A stretch of DNA of 64,000 bases from positions 79,862,020 to 79,926,019 of the forward strand of contig OX235272.1 in the NCBI GenBank assembly GCA_944472155.2. The letters are read 5' to 3'. The stretch is from Trichobilharzia szidati (lineage: Eukaryota > Platyhelminthes > Trematoda > Strigeidida > Schistosomatidae). Numbering within the stretch: the stretch's first letter is position 1; each line of letters starts with the position of its first letter. The notes under the pieces were generated by a model. The model made no database searches and had not been told where the DNA came from. It was given only the letters and a program-made list of their open reading frames with translations. Below, piece after piece: positions 1-12,900 of the stretch. Position numbers and translations under genes: made by a program.

Positions 1-99
1 AGTGTAAGATATGAAAAGGCTAGTACTTTCCGATGATAGGTGTTTGTTCTCACTTTTTAGGTGTTCAAATATGGTCATTAGTAATGAAATCCAGGGGAG

Positions 100-595
100 T
101 TTTAGGTATGAAGGGAAAGTCACACGATGACGTGAATTTGCATCGATTAAAATGTTTAGGACACGCGTCACCCATGTCGATCCATCGCCTTCCTCGCCAA
201 GCAATTTTAGCCGGCATAGGACTAGTTTAAAAAAGAGTTACGGATGGTCAAACTAAAAAAAGTACACTAATCCATGAAGTCGTTGACAGTAGGTTTGAGC
301 CAAGTAGGATGGTGTGACCTGCCTGATTATTGCTATCGAAATGCTATGAACCAATTATTAAGGATTGTTAACGTGGCTAAAGATCGTTCTCAGTGGCTCA
401 GATGCATTCACTCCAAGATGCATTAAATCCTCAGTGTTCTTCATGTAATTATTCTTCCCACACGCTTTCAGTTACTGCAGTTTCATTACATTTCTTCTCT
501 ACTTATGTATGTGCTTTTACGAATTGTTACAAATTAAACTTCTACACTTTTGTGTAAAGTTCTACGTTGAAAATTCAGTTCAGATGGTTATGATA
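100..595 (+). mobile_element. Non-LTR retrotransposon, 3' fragment (family J, copy 1)
   Basis: The + frame from about 115 gives LHRLKCLGHASPMSIHRLPR and QAILAGIG, the signature of the C-terminal end of ORF2 in an abundant schistosome non-LTR family (LGHVxRM-x-HRLPRxAMLAD). The 3' UTR follows and ends near GTTGAAAATTCAGTTCAG at about 567-585, like the other copies. It is 5'-truncated and has lost its reading frame. Confidence 0.7.
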
Positions 596-752
596 TATAC
601 TGTAATCATACATGTAGCACATAACCCTCATTTGACCTAGCAAATAACCATAAATTCATACACTATCCTATTTCTATTCACCCATGATATACTTTTAATG
701 TGTAAGCTTTTGTTTTTATTTTACTATGATTAAACTGTGTGGGATAAATTAG

Positions 753-979
753 GTGTTAGATACAACTGATAGAGACAGAGCTTTAGCTGAACTTGATCGT
801 GAAAGGAAAGCGCGACAGAAAGCAGAGCAAGAAGCCGCTGAATTTAAAGCAAGATATGAACTTATATATGCAGAATTACTCCAGCTTCGAGATGAACTTC
901 AGTCTACACGAGGATTTCCAAAAACTCAGGCAGCTCGTTTTCCAAATACTGGAGATCTATCAAATTATCAAGCTTCGAG
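753..979 (+). CDS. RFWD3: RFWD3 exon a: coiled-coil region
   Basis: Begins after an AG at 751-752 and ends before the donor GTAAGT at 980. It opens with VLDTTDRDRALAEL and is rich in K, E, R, Q and A with heptad-like spacing up to about residue 50, fitting the coiled coil after the RING in RFWD3. It ends in phase 2 and joins the next exon as AG|C (Ser). The GTG at 753 is a valine codon inside the exon, not a start. Confidence 0.85.
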
Positions 980-3900
980 GTAAGTGAATTTTTTGAAAAT
1001 CTCTGGAAGTTCATAGGCCTTAGTGTTGATAGTGGTCCACTGATATGTGCTTCTCAGATTAGGATACCACATCAGTTTTTTATGTTTTTTTTCGCTTTCC
1101 TACAGTCTACATTTAAAAAAGATGGTGTTAGGTAGCCTAGTTATATTTACTTCAGTTAATGAAGTTAGGGTTGTCAGTCTTAAGTATATCTGAGATTCCC
1201 TTGTGGTTATCAGAAAATAAGAGGCTTCAGGTCACAACACTAAAGTATGCAGTTGAAGGGTAAGTCATAACAGTATTGAAGTCACTTTCATCCCTAGATT
1301 TATTAAATATGAAAATTTAATGTGACTGGTAGTTCGTTTTAAACCCTTTACGTTTGTTTACTTAAGTTCAGTTACCCGGAACATATTTTTCCTGTACCCG
1401 ACCAAGAGCCACACTTACCGTGTGACGGCTGATGATACTACTCAGTTGTCCAGGCTGAAGTGAGTGGAATGGGACTCGGACCCGTGACTCGTCAGCTGAA
1501 AACTGAATGCTTAAGCCAATGGGCCACATCACTGTACGCCACACAAATGACATGACAACGGCATAGAGAGAAAAAAAACTTAAATAAAATAACAATTATT
1601 TGGCAGACAGCAGACATTCTCATTCATTACATCCAAAATGACATGCTATTTCCTATTACTTTTGATAGGAAAACAAACAAAGAAGTTGTGGCATAATTGT
1701 CACTGGTTCCGACTATGAGTTGTATGTGTTGTCTAAAGCTATTGAGTCACATGGTCCGTTAGGTTGCGCTTAGAAAGTTGAGCACCAACAGATACCAACC
1801 TGAAACAACTCTTCTTTATTCTAAACACTCCCGTCGACGACAAACAACGGGATTACATTCATACGGCGTCTAGTTCACCAAAACCAGTGTTTTCTGGTAG
1901 TAAATGACTTCATCTTGTGCATACATGCACTGTCAGCATGACACAACCACGTTATTGAAGTAATCTTACAGAGACAGTGGTCAAAAGCACAGAATTACAA
2001 GGTTTTCACTTTGTTTATGTTTTTGGTTTCACAAATGCAAAGCAGAAGTTCACTCAACTAGAAACTATAATTCACACTACAAGGCACAAGGTGTTGCCCG
2101 GATTAGCGTATATTAAGTCACTAGACACATCTAAGTTGTATCCAGAATATTGATGCAAGAGCTAACGAAATGTAGCCAAATTATGCTACCCTACATAACC
2201 CCAATTTTAATTCCGAACAGCTATGCTAAGTGGTTGTATATCCTCAGTATTTCTGAAGTGATTGTGTATGAAGCTTTCAGGAAACCTGTTAACTTCTCAC
2301 AACCATTTTTCCAGTAGACATTGACAAATAACTTCCATTTAATAAATGGAAAGTGGGGATTTACAATTTATGTAACTGTGTGAAATAGGTGAATATTATT
2401 ATTATTAATTTAAAACATAAAACTTGATACAATATGAGTACCAAGCAATACTCCACAACAACAATATAGAAAAGAAATAAAAGATAACTGGCTAACTGAC
2501 TGTTTTCAACATAGAACTTTGCACCGATGTGCAGCAGTTCAAGTCGCCATACTCCATGTATCACACAAAGACAGAGAAGAAAGTAGAAGAAATACAAAAT
2601 AGAGACAGTAGACAGTGATATGAGACAAAATGAATAGTAATAACGAAGAACAATATAGTTTTATTGGGTAGTATAAGTCACAAGGAGTGGATGCATCTGT
2701 GCCAGCTATTGAGAACGACTTTGAGCCATATCACCAATTGTTTGATTGCATGGAGGATTTCATCATCGTGAGCTGGCATCAGTTGTCTCCAGCCATTGAT
2801 ATTTACCGTCCCGAGTACCCCAACCAGTGAGGAAGTCTACACCTTCCTACTTGGCTTAAACTAGCTGTTGTGGATTTCATTGACTGATGAAGCCATGTTT
2901 TGGTTTGACCACCACTGGCTCTTTTCCAACCTGACCCTATGTCAGCTAACATTGCCCATTGTCGAGGAAGGCGATGGCTAGTCATGCATGCGTAACAGAT
3001 ATCCTAACCATCTCAATCGATGTTACTTCACAGCCTCGTTGATTGATAACTAAAGAGCAATAGTTTGACAAGAGTAAGCATTCGAAGGAGAGTTCTCTAC
3101 TTCGTATTAATTTCAGAAAGAGAAGAAAAGAAAAAAAAGTAAATTACAGCAAGTTTGCCTTTGATTTTGATTCTGAACCACATGTGATCACACGTTGAGT
3201 CACTAAATCTCATGATCTTTTGGATCCCAGCTAAACGGGGGAATACTTGAATAATAATATTGACGATATGGACAAAACTCACTGTGCCGTGTATGAATCA
3301 GCTTTAAGACAAGTTGTTGTAGAGAGTTAAATACTCAACTGGTTATAATTTATAATAAAACCATTAACATTTTGATTGAACACTAGTAGCTAGTGTGTTG
3401 TGTCTAGTCCTCCAACAATCTAATATCATCAAATCAGTGTACACCGTGGTGGCGAGCTACCTAGAATGGTGGCCACATTGCAAACCTGACTGATAGAGTT
3501 CAGTCTGCACTAAAGAAAGGACTAGACACATCACACGAGTTACTAGTGTCCAATCAAAAATATTCAATACAGTCCTACAGGAGGTCAATCGCGATCCCGA
3601 ATAGCTCAGTGGTAACATTATTGACTGCAGTACTCACTGGGTGACGGTTTGAATCTCATAAGGGACATGAATTCCTTAAAGGTTGCAGATACGCCTTGCT
3701 GACAAGTGCCAACTAGCACGAAACATAGGTGCAAGGCTTCCTGCCGATTGCCTCCAACCATCTAAAACCATCAAAATGGTTAGCGATACTAGGATAAGTG
3801 GATTAAAACACATTGAATCGGTCTACTTTTACTTTGTTACTGTGTATATTTCTATGTTGACAAATGTTGATATTTTATGTAAAACAAAAAAGATTTCTTT

Positions 3901-6900
3901 CTTTGAATTTGAAATTTCAGCTCTGAAGGTTCTCTTCAATCCGTTTCGAATGGTCAGTACGAACTGATAAATACCTTCTTGATTTCTGCGGTGAGTTTTC
4001 TTTATCCTTAATAAGTGTTATTTTGATTCATCTGTGTCTAATGAACAGTCACAAGCTTGGACTAATAATCTCCAATAATTTCTGTCACTAACTTCCCATA
4101 GCTGCATAGAGAGAGAAATCTCACGTTTCATCACTTTCGTCTTTCTTGTGGGTCGATTTTGTCATTTACCGACATGCAAGTGGTTTGCCACTAATTGACT
4201 GTGAGCGGAGTCTAGCTGAGATTACATTTCTAGCGAGCTTGCTCCCAAACAAGCGAAACAACTACTCAGCGTTTAGGTCACTTCAATCTTCCTTTCTATC
4301 GTAAACTAGATTAACAAGTACACTGTATAACATCACTGATCTACTTTGTTGGTGTCGACGTTGTGCAAGCCTTTATTTTTTAAGTAACACCAGTCTTTGG
4401 GTTTTTAATAGTTTGAAGGAAATGTAATTAGGGATGAGTTCCACCGAAAACCGAGTGACATCAATCGCATTCCAGGTTAAGCACTTTAATACTCAGGTTA
4501 AATGTTCAAGTTTTTTTTTCGAAAGAGAATCTTTTTTTTATTTCTTTACATTCCGCGTAGAACATAGAGCTTCTAGCCTTCAGCTCTAAAGTTTCAGTAG
4601 CAGTGGAGTTTTATTTTTACGGGGTGAGCTTGCTGATCTCACGCTCAACTTTCCATTCGTTAATAGACAGGTGGGAAATTGAACCCAGAATAATCTGCGT
4701 GGTTGGCGAGCATGAGAGAGGATAATGAAAGTGATTAATAGAAACTTCTTAGTTACATATCGGTTAACGAGTACTTTCCTTTTCGAACTAATTCAGATTA
4801 CGACTTACTTTTATCCAATGTCTACTCATAATCTGGTGCATAGATATCTATGTTTGGTGCCTGTGTATTATTAATATAAACAAAGGAACCCGTTAGAATG
4901 TAGTTAGGGCTTTAATCTAAACTAAGCTTGTGTGTTCCTTTTAGCAGCAAAAGCATTGTCCTATATACTTTCATTGTAGCGTTTTTGCTGACTGATTTAC
5001 ATTTGTGGTGAGTTGTTAATTCTCCAAAAGTCGACTCCAACAAGGATTGGTGACTTGGTCCTAAGTTTCCGTTTACGCCTTTACTAAGGAGGTGTAAAAC
5101 CGGTGCCTCACCAAAGTTTATTTATGCTCAGGTAGAAAAACAGTTGTTAGTAGTTATTTGTAGTTTTAATATGGTCTGTATCTTTTTATTTTTGAGCATT
5201 ATTGAAACATTTATTGAAGTTTTACAACCCGATTAAATGTTGGTAAGGTGATATGTGGGTGGTGGTTTCACTAGTCAAACACAAAATTCATATCGCATAG
5301 TATGAAAAATATTAACCAATAGATTTCACGATTTTCATACACTGAGTCCCTTTTATAAATTTGAACAAACAAAGAAGAAACATTGGCGCAGAATAATCTG
5401 GATCCATTTTATTTCGTTGGTTCTCATCAGCTGCGTACAACCTGAATTCTTTAATAAAATAAAAAAGTGTACAATTTTAACAAACCTTTGTCCATTAGCA
5501 AGCATACTGTCAGAGCGTCATGGTGAAATAAGGCGTTGCAATTTACAGGGTGTCTAAGGTGTTACGACTTATATATATATATATATATATATCTTGTTAG
5601 AGAGAAGTTTCTTGAAAAAATAAATTAATTAACAGTTGTGTTGTTGGAGTGGTAACAAAAGATAATTAGTAATAGTTACATAATTAGATAAGAGAAGATC
5701 AAAATTTTAAAATTTCGGTGCACATGAGGTCAGATGAGAAGTTGATGATGTAATACAGTGAGCAGAACGCAGAAGATCAAGAAAAATTATCTCTTAAAAA
5801 AGTCAAGCGAAAAATAAAGGGTGGGGGAGTGAAAAGATAAGTTAACAAAATTAGAAAACAAAGAGTTACTACGAAGTGAGTCACCAGGGTAATTGAAGTC
5901 CAACAACGGATTCTTTTTGCACACAAGAAGCATTAGTTCACTGTCTAGTTTGCTTAGTGAACATATTCTCTTGAAAGAAAATGGTTACCCACAAAGTTTT
6001 ATTAACAAATATGGCAAGAATGAACTCAAGAAGCTTGATACAGCTAGTCATTTAGAAGCCTATTTTCATCAAACTCGACTACAAGGGTGACGACATTATG
6101 AGAATGGTAAATAAAAGATTAAGCGCAGCCCTGTCTAGGACGTCTCCTGCAACGTTATTATTCTTTCTATGCCGAACAACCTCTTCAATGGTGCAGTTAA
6201 AGATTGGCAAGTACCCCTCACATGTTACCTCCAACTGTGTATACCAATTCACATGCATCTGCAGGAGCACTTACATTGGAAGAACAGAGAGGAGGGCCTA
6301 CGTCAGATTCTGCGAACATGTACCAAGGAGCCTCCGGTTAAAAGGACCGAATTGTTTAAGCTCTTCAATCGCCAAACACCTGATTGACACAGGACACCGA
6401 GTAGATGTGCTGGAATCATTCAAAATAATTAACAGACAAAGTACCTCAAGTCTTCTCAGGTTTGCTGAAGCTATAGCAATAAAACGATTGAAGCCTGACT
6501 TATGTGTCCAAAAAGAATCCGTTGTTGGACTTCAATTACCCTGGTGACTCACCTCTTAGTAACTCTTTGTTTTCTAATTTTGTTAACTTATCTTTTCACT
6601 CCCCCACCCTTTATTTTTCGCTTGACTTTTTTAAGAGATAATTTTTCTTGATCTTCTGCGTTCTGCTCACTGTATTACATCATCAACTTCTCATCTGACC
6701 TCATGTGCACCGAAATTTTAAAATTTTGATCTTCTCTTATCTAATTATGTAACTATTACTAATTATCTTTTGTTACCACCCCAACAACACAACTGTTAAT
6801 TAATTTATTTTTTCAAGAAACTTCTCTCTAACAAGATATATATATATATATATAAGTCGTAACACCTTAGACACCCTGTAAATTGCAACGCCTTATTTCA

Positions 6901-9900
6901 CCATGACGCTCTGACAGTATGCTTGCTAATGGACAAAGGTTTGTTAAAATTGTACACTTTTTTATTTTATTAAAGAATTCAGGTTGTACGCAGCTGATGA
7001 GAACCAACGAAATAAAATGGATCCAGATTATTCTGCACCAATGTTTCTTCTTTCTTTGTTCAGATTTCATGATACTAGAAAATGCACCTTCTTCATTGTC
7101 TGATATCAACTGAGATAAAAATAGGATGATGAAGCTTCAGTAAAGTTCATTTAATTCAAGTTTGTACATAAACTGTAAATTTATAAAGCTCATAATTATA
7201 GACAACATGTAACATAACTAAGAGGGAATAGGGTAAATGTGTACACCTTTTGTCGAGTGATGCTTCAGTTTGCATATATTTGTGTCGGTTCTTCATCATT
7301 TCAGTCAGTAATATGGAGGTTTGCTAAGTACAACTTGTTAATCGTGTAATTGTAACTCACAGTCTGTTTAAATCGATTGTTTTTCATGAGCTGCTAACTG
7401 TAATATAGCAAAAAAATCAAACTATTTAGTAAACTTGCAAGTTTTAGTTTGTAGGGATTTGATTGGTTTGAAGTTTGACCATGGATTAATGTCAGGTTGT
7501 GGGGTGGGGGAGGGACCATTAAAACCCAAAGAGTACTGCACAGCTGTTGCGTCCCAGTTTCAGGACTCTCAGCAATACACACCCATAACCCTCCCCCTCT
7601 GGTGATTAAACGCAGGACTTTCCGGTTACGGAATGTATCCTCTAACTCTTCAGTCACTGGGATGGAGTCTAATAGCCAATCAGTTCTAACTTCTGTCAAT
7701 TTTCGACTTTATCTCCACAACCAGCGAATATCGCCGCCGACCTGGTGGATCCAACTTCTCAGTAGAACTCCAGGCAATTTCGTCGTGTATTCAATCACTA
7801 GTGACTTAAGTAAATATCTGAAATTACTCTCTGATTTCTGCAAAAAGGTTTAGATTATCGCAATTCATCCCCATATAGTGGACTGTCTACATTTGATCAT
7901 ATAAAAATTGGAAAGTATTTGCCGGGATGACGTTTTGAGGAATGTTTGTGAGATTGGACACATTTAACATTAGACTGTCAAACCTACTTCAACCTGGATA
8001 AGTAGACAGCATCATCAGTTGTCACGTAACACGTGTGGCTCATAACCTGGAACATGAATAAGACATCTCTTCCGGGTAATTGAGTTCTAAATAAGAACAG
8101 AGAGCTAACAGTTATCTTAAAAACAGTGTAGCGTGGGCTACTGACCAGTATTGTGTGTGATGTCTTCTGTAAGAATATTGAATAGCCAGGCGATGGATTC
8201 AGTTGCATAAAGGGTAAATCAAAGATCCTTGTGAAACAACATAGAGAAAGCATGAAAAAAAAACTAAAGAAGCACCATACAAAGATCATGTACAAATAAA
8301 GATTTCAATATAAAGTTTCTGAATTTTTCCAAAAGACAACGGTCCGCTACCAAACGCTAACGTGTTCTACCGTTATAACAATAAATATATCAGTACTCAA
8401 TTCATTTCTAGCTAGACATTACCTAGTCAGAAATGAGCTTGACGACTTTGTCTGTTGAAATTCAATATGTTTGCTTGATAGCGACAGGCTCACCATAAAA
8501 TCTAAGTGTAAACAATCGAGTTGTATGTTTTGTGAAGAAGTTTTACAGTGGAAATGAAAATGGTTATCAGTTGTTCTTCTCCCAACTCTTCTCTGAGTAC
8601 TTTCTTTTTATAAGAGTTGGGAGATTAACTTGGAATTCCATTTTTTGGATGTTTTCTTCTAAAGAGGAGACCTGATGGTTCTCTTCAAAGATCGATCTAC
8701 AGGAAACCAACATGGAATGGTCAGTACATAAATTTCCATAGCTGGGTCCCTTTGAGAAGAAAGAGGAATCTGATTCATTCCTTATCCTCAAGAATGAGGA
8801 GGATATGTTCAAGTGATACAATCGTTGGGGAACTGAAGCGACTCAGACAAGTCCTCACAGAGAATGGATATCCTTCAAGATTTATCGAGAAAAACATGAA
8901 GCCAAGGGAAAAACCTGAAAGAATATAGACGGTGCCGAAGAAACTGCTGTTTATGAGTGTTGAATTTAAAGGTGATACCGCAGCTGAGATCCTGAAGAAT
9001 CGCTTATGCAGATGATTGAGGAAAGCCTTCTTTATGGCTGAGCTACATATCAATTTCTACAGTCTACAAATGACCAATGGATATGTGAAGGATAAACTGC
9101 CTCTTTGGACCACTTCAACGTGTGTTCATAAATTCACCTGCTCGTGTGGAGCTAGTTATATTGACCGCACAAAGCGCACACTTTCCAAACTCATCTCTAA
9201 ACATTATCTGGCATGGTTAGCAAAAGAACAATGCAAGGGAATTACTGGCTCAAGCCACTTAGCTCCACCAGAGTCGTCTTTCAAGACCATCTAAGAGCTG
9301 AGACCAAATAGTACAAAAGCCGTCAGGTTTCGGCTTTCGGTGTATGGCGGAGGCGCTGGCAATTCGTCCATACAACCCCGAACTCTGTATACAGAAAAAG
9401 TTTGTCCAGTCTCTTATTCTACCATGGTCTTAACCTCTTCACTAGTCGTTCCCTGGAAAAAACAATTTACTTTTAGTTTGCTTTTATTTTAGTAATTAAT
9501 TCACTATTATCACTCTCACATGTTCCTTTTGTACATTTTCACACCCTCTTCACACTTGTTAAATTGACACTCAACCTTTATTCTCACTCAATAGCAATTT
9601 TAACCTTATCAAATTTCTAACCATTTCTTCCTTTGTGTCGTTGAGTACTACGTAATTTACAACTTTTATTTTTTACTTCTAAAGCCACTTCTGAGTAATT
9701 ATATCACTTATGTCACCCCCCCCCCTATTACTCAATAATAGACTACTATACATTTTTGGTAAATATAAATACGACTGTACAGTACAGCCTCTGAAGATGA
9801 TTTCGTCGATAAAGAAAATTTTCTTCTCTGAATTTGTCTTTTATTTTCTTCATGACTCAATGGGTATTTTCGGTGATCTAAGAGTTATGTTTCTGTTTCA

Positions 9901-12900
9901 TCATATGGGTGTAAAACTGATCTATGTGTTGTTGTTGGATAGTCTAACATATATGTATGATATTAACAGTGTGTTTCTCTTTTCACTGTTTTGTTGTAGT
10001 TATGCAATTGTTCACTCTGAATTGCCTTCTGTTAATCATGATTTTGATAGTTACACTTTTACATATTTTTGTCTTCTTTGTGATATTGTAGGATGGTAAT
10101 TGTCGTGTAATGGCATCATGTGATTACCTGAATACCTTGTGTGTTTCACAGTCGTCAACCAATCCTATATTTCGAGGATTTGGTATACGTAAGGTAAGTA
10201 TTAGTAAGAAGTTAACATTGTATTCAACACTTCTTCTATTCTATTTAACTGTTAGCATCCTGTTTGAAATCTTGTCTGGCTAATTTGACTATGAATCGAT
10301 CGTTGTAAACACCTTTTCTGTCATAATATAAATGGTGATGTGCCTTATAACTACCCGTAACTTATGTATATGATCATAGCACTTAAAATCTAAACAGCTT
10401 TGCGAAATTAAAATCATTTGTTAGATAAGATAAAGTTCAGTGATGTAAATTTAGACAAATCAAGTCCCCAACATAACATGTTGATATGAATTGTTAAGGT
10501 CAATTGACACACAGAGTGTCCTAGTACATAACTCTTTGTTGTTTGAAACGATGAAACACCACCACTCATCGGGGATACAGATACACCCAACTGAAGGGTC
10601 CTAAGTAGAACGTTACTCGCATCCTGGATTCTACTGCTGGCCACTGTCAATGAAATAACATCATGTTAGTCTTAAGGAATTGTTGAAACGTCCATACTAG
10701 GAGTTGAAATGTCAACAGAGACTAAACAAATAAAAACAACTGGCATATATCTGTTTTTTTTATGATATCAATAGTTTCTCAACATTTCAAATGCTGGTTC
10801 AGTAATGTGACATAGGAGAACATTATTTAAGTGTTGGTTTGCAGGGATTTGGTTGGCTTCAGGATTTTGCCATGAACTTACATCGGTTAGAGGACCATTG
10901 GAAAACCACCTGGGAGTACTGGACAGCCGCTTCATCTCAGTCTGGGACTCTTCAGCAATACGCACCCACTGAGGTTCAAACCCAGAACCTTCTGGTTACA
11001 AGGCGAGCTTGTAGACCACTAAGCCACTAGGACCCCGATCCAATGGTCCATTAATTCCAGCTTCCGCCAATTCACGGCATAGCGCGACCACTAGAGAATG
11101 TCATCCGTGGCGAGTATCTGTCCTCACACCCGACCTGCTCTACCTTACTGGTCACGACTTCCCACTAGAAGTAGTGGTCGCACCGTATCATGAATTGGCA
11201 AAAGTCGGAATTCATGGACTGGCCATTGGATCGAATCCCAGTGGCTTAATGCTCTACGAGCTCGCTAGCCTTGTAACCAGAACCTTCTGAGTTCTAACCT
11301 CATTAGGTGTGTACTGCTGAAGATTCCAAAACTACGACTAAGCGGCTGTCCAGTGCTCCCACGTGGTTTTCCAATGGTCTTCTAACCGATGTCAGTTCAT
11401 GATAAAATCCTGGAACATTATTTATTCTTCTTACATGTTAGTCATCATTTTTTTAGTTCAATTCCAGAGCAAGCGAGGATATTTGGTTTCTCGCGAAAAT
11501 CAATTTTATATTGTTTCACATAAGTTAATTGGTTAGTAGGCTGTAACGTTTTCTTAGTGTATTGGTTCGCTTCATTAAGCGTAGTCATTGTCGTCTAAGG
11601 TGAAGATAAAAGGAATCGCTAGGTGTTTTCGCGCGCAGCCTAACAAACGCCACAACAGCTTTTCCAGCTGTGTAAAAGGTTTGATATAAAATCTTTAAAA
11701 CAGCTAAACGTAACATCTGATATGATTACAGCAGTCCTCTAAGCAGGTTATACAAAACCACACAAAACCAACTATCTGAAGAAATTCAAATCGTAATTGA
11801 CCGGCTCCGTTCTATGCATTCAAGTAGGCGGAGACGAAAGGGAAGTAAATTTGTTCTGGGGATAACTTATGTACTCATCCTTTTGTTTAAGTATTTCTTT
11901 TTACTTGAAAGAATTTTCATTAATTAGATGCTCTCATGAATTGTTTAGACCTAAGAAATTGAAGCTGATTAGTCACACTTATGTCCAAGATGGTTTGCAT
12001 TAATGTGACTTGATTTAGACTGATTGACCAAGGCACAGTTTTTCACTGAACTGCATTCGTTGGAATTATTATTACACACCACTAAATCAAGGACTAGTTG
12101 CATGACGTTGGTTACTGCCTAGTGGTCAATCAAAGTATCCATTACAGTCCTACAGAAGGTCAGTCGCGAACCAGGACAGTTCACTGATAATGTCTATAAC
12201 TACAGCATTGGATAACATGGGTTCGAATCTCAGAGGGGACATGAGTCCTTTCAAGATTACAAATACACCTTGGTGACGAGTGCCAACAACCATGAAACCT
12301 AGGTCGAAGGCTTCCTGCCGATTATCCCCAACCGTCTAATCTATGAGTTGCAGACGGTACGACGAAGATGACAATGGTTGAATAGCTAAACTCCTTACAT
12401 GACTAACGGCCACTTTTTGCAGTCCTACAGCAGAATAAAATTCACTAGTGTTCAAAACGCCCCATTCTTAATTAATTATTTGATATCTTTCGTGTACTGT
12501 ATAAGTAATTCAATTTGACTGCAAGATAAATGAGTTTAGTCGTATGTGTATCCCTGATGAGGCCTCCGTAGCCATGGATTTATCAGGGCTAATAAAAATT
12601 CTCAGATAGGGTAAAACCTAAGCGCTTACACACAGATTTATGCTAGATTGTTTAATTGTGTTTCTTAAATTGTTATACATAATCAAGGTTTATTAATATT
12701 GTATATATATTTTTTTCGCTTTTTTTGAGCAAGTTCAATTTCAGCGTTTATTTTCTCTCTCTCTCTCTCTCTCCTTTTATCAGGTGAATAGTGCTGAACA
12801 AAGACTTATAAAATATGTTCATTTACATACCCAACCAATAAGAGATTTAGCCTTTCATCCTGAAGCTCAAGATGGTATTGTTGCTAGTGCAAGTCTTGAT

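Larger units (their letters stand above)
5360..7066 (+). mobile_element. Penelope-like element copy P1, flanked by ~560-bp inverted arms
   Basis: A central segment codes for the reverse transcriptase C-terminus and GIY-YIG endonuclease of a Penelope-like element. It is enclosed by two long inverted copies of the same sequence (about 5360-5925 and 6502-7066), each containing a (TA)n tract and a TTGTGTTGTTGG-type segment. Penelope-like elements are known for LTR-like ends in direct or inverted orientation. This one sits in the intron between the second and third RFWD3 exons. Confidence 0.85.

Noticed and set aside
5571..5592. (TA)n tracts here and at 6836, 17619 and 21537 as regulatory or origin elements
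   Set aside because: Each sits within or beside a Penelope-like copy and is ordinary microsatellite sequence.
6098..6547. Stand-alone GIY-YIG homing endonuclease or UvrC-like nuclease
   Set aside because: The ENGYP-type RT end immediately upstream and the inverted terminal arms identify it as part of a Penelope-like element.
9710..10099. 130-codon open frame upstream of RFWD3 exon c
   Set aside because: It is an AT-rich intron frame without motifs, running across a good splice acceptor in a different frame from the exon.
12554..12600. CTGATGA followed by a short hairpin, a possible hammerhead ribozyme
   Set aside because: No GAAA and no closing stem I follow. The hairpin CCCTGAT/ATCAGGG explains the sequence.
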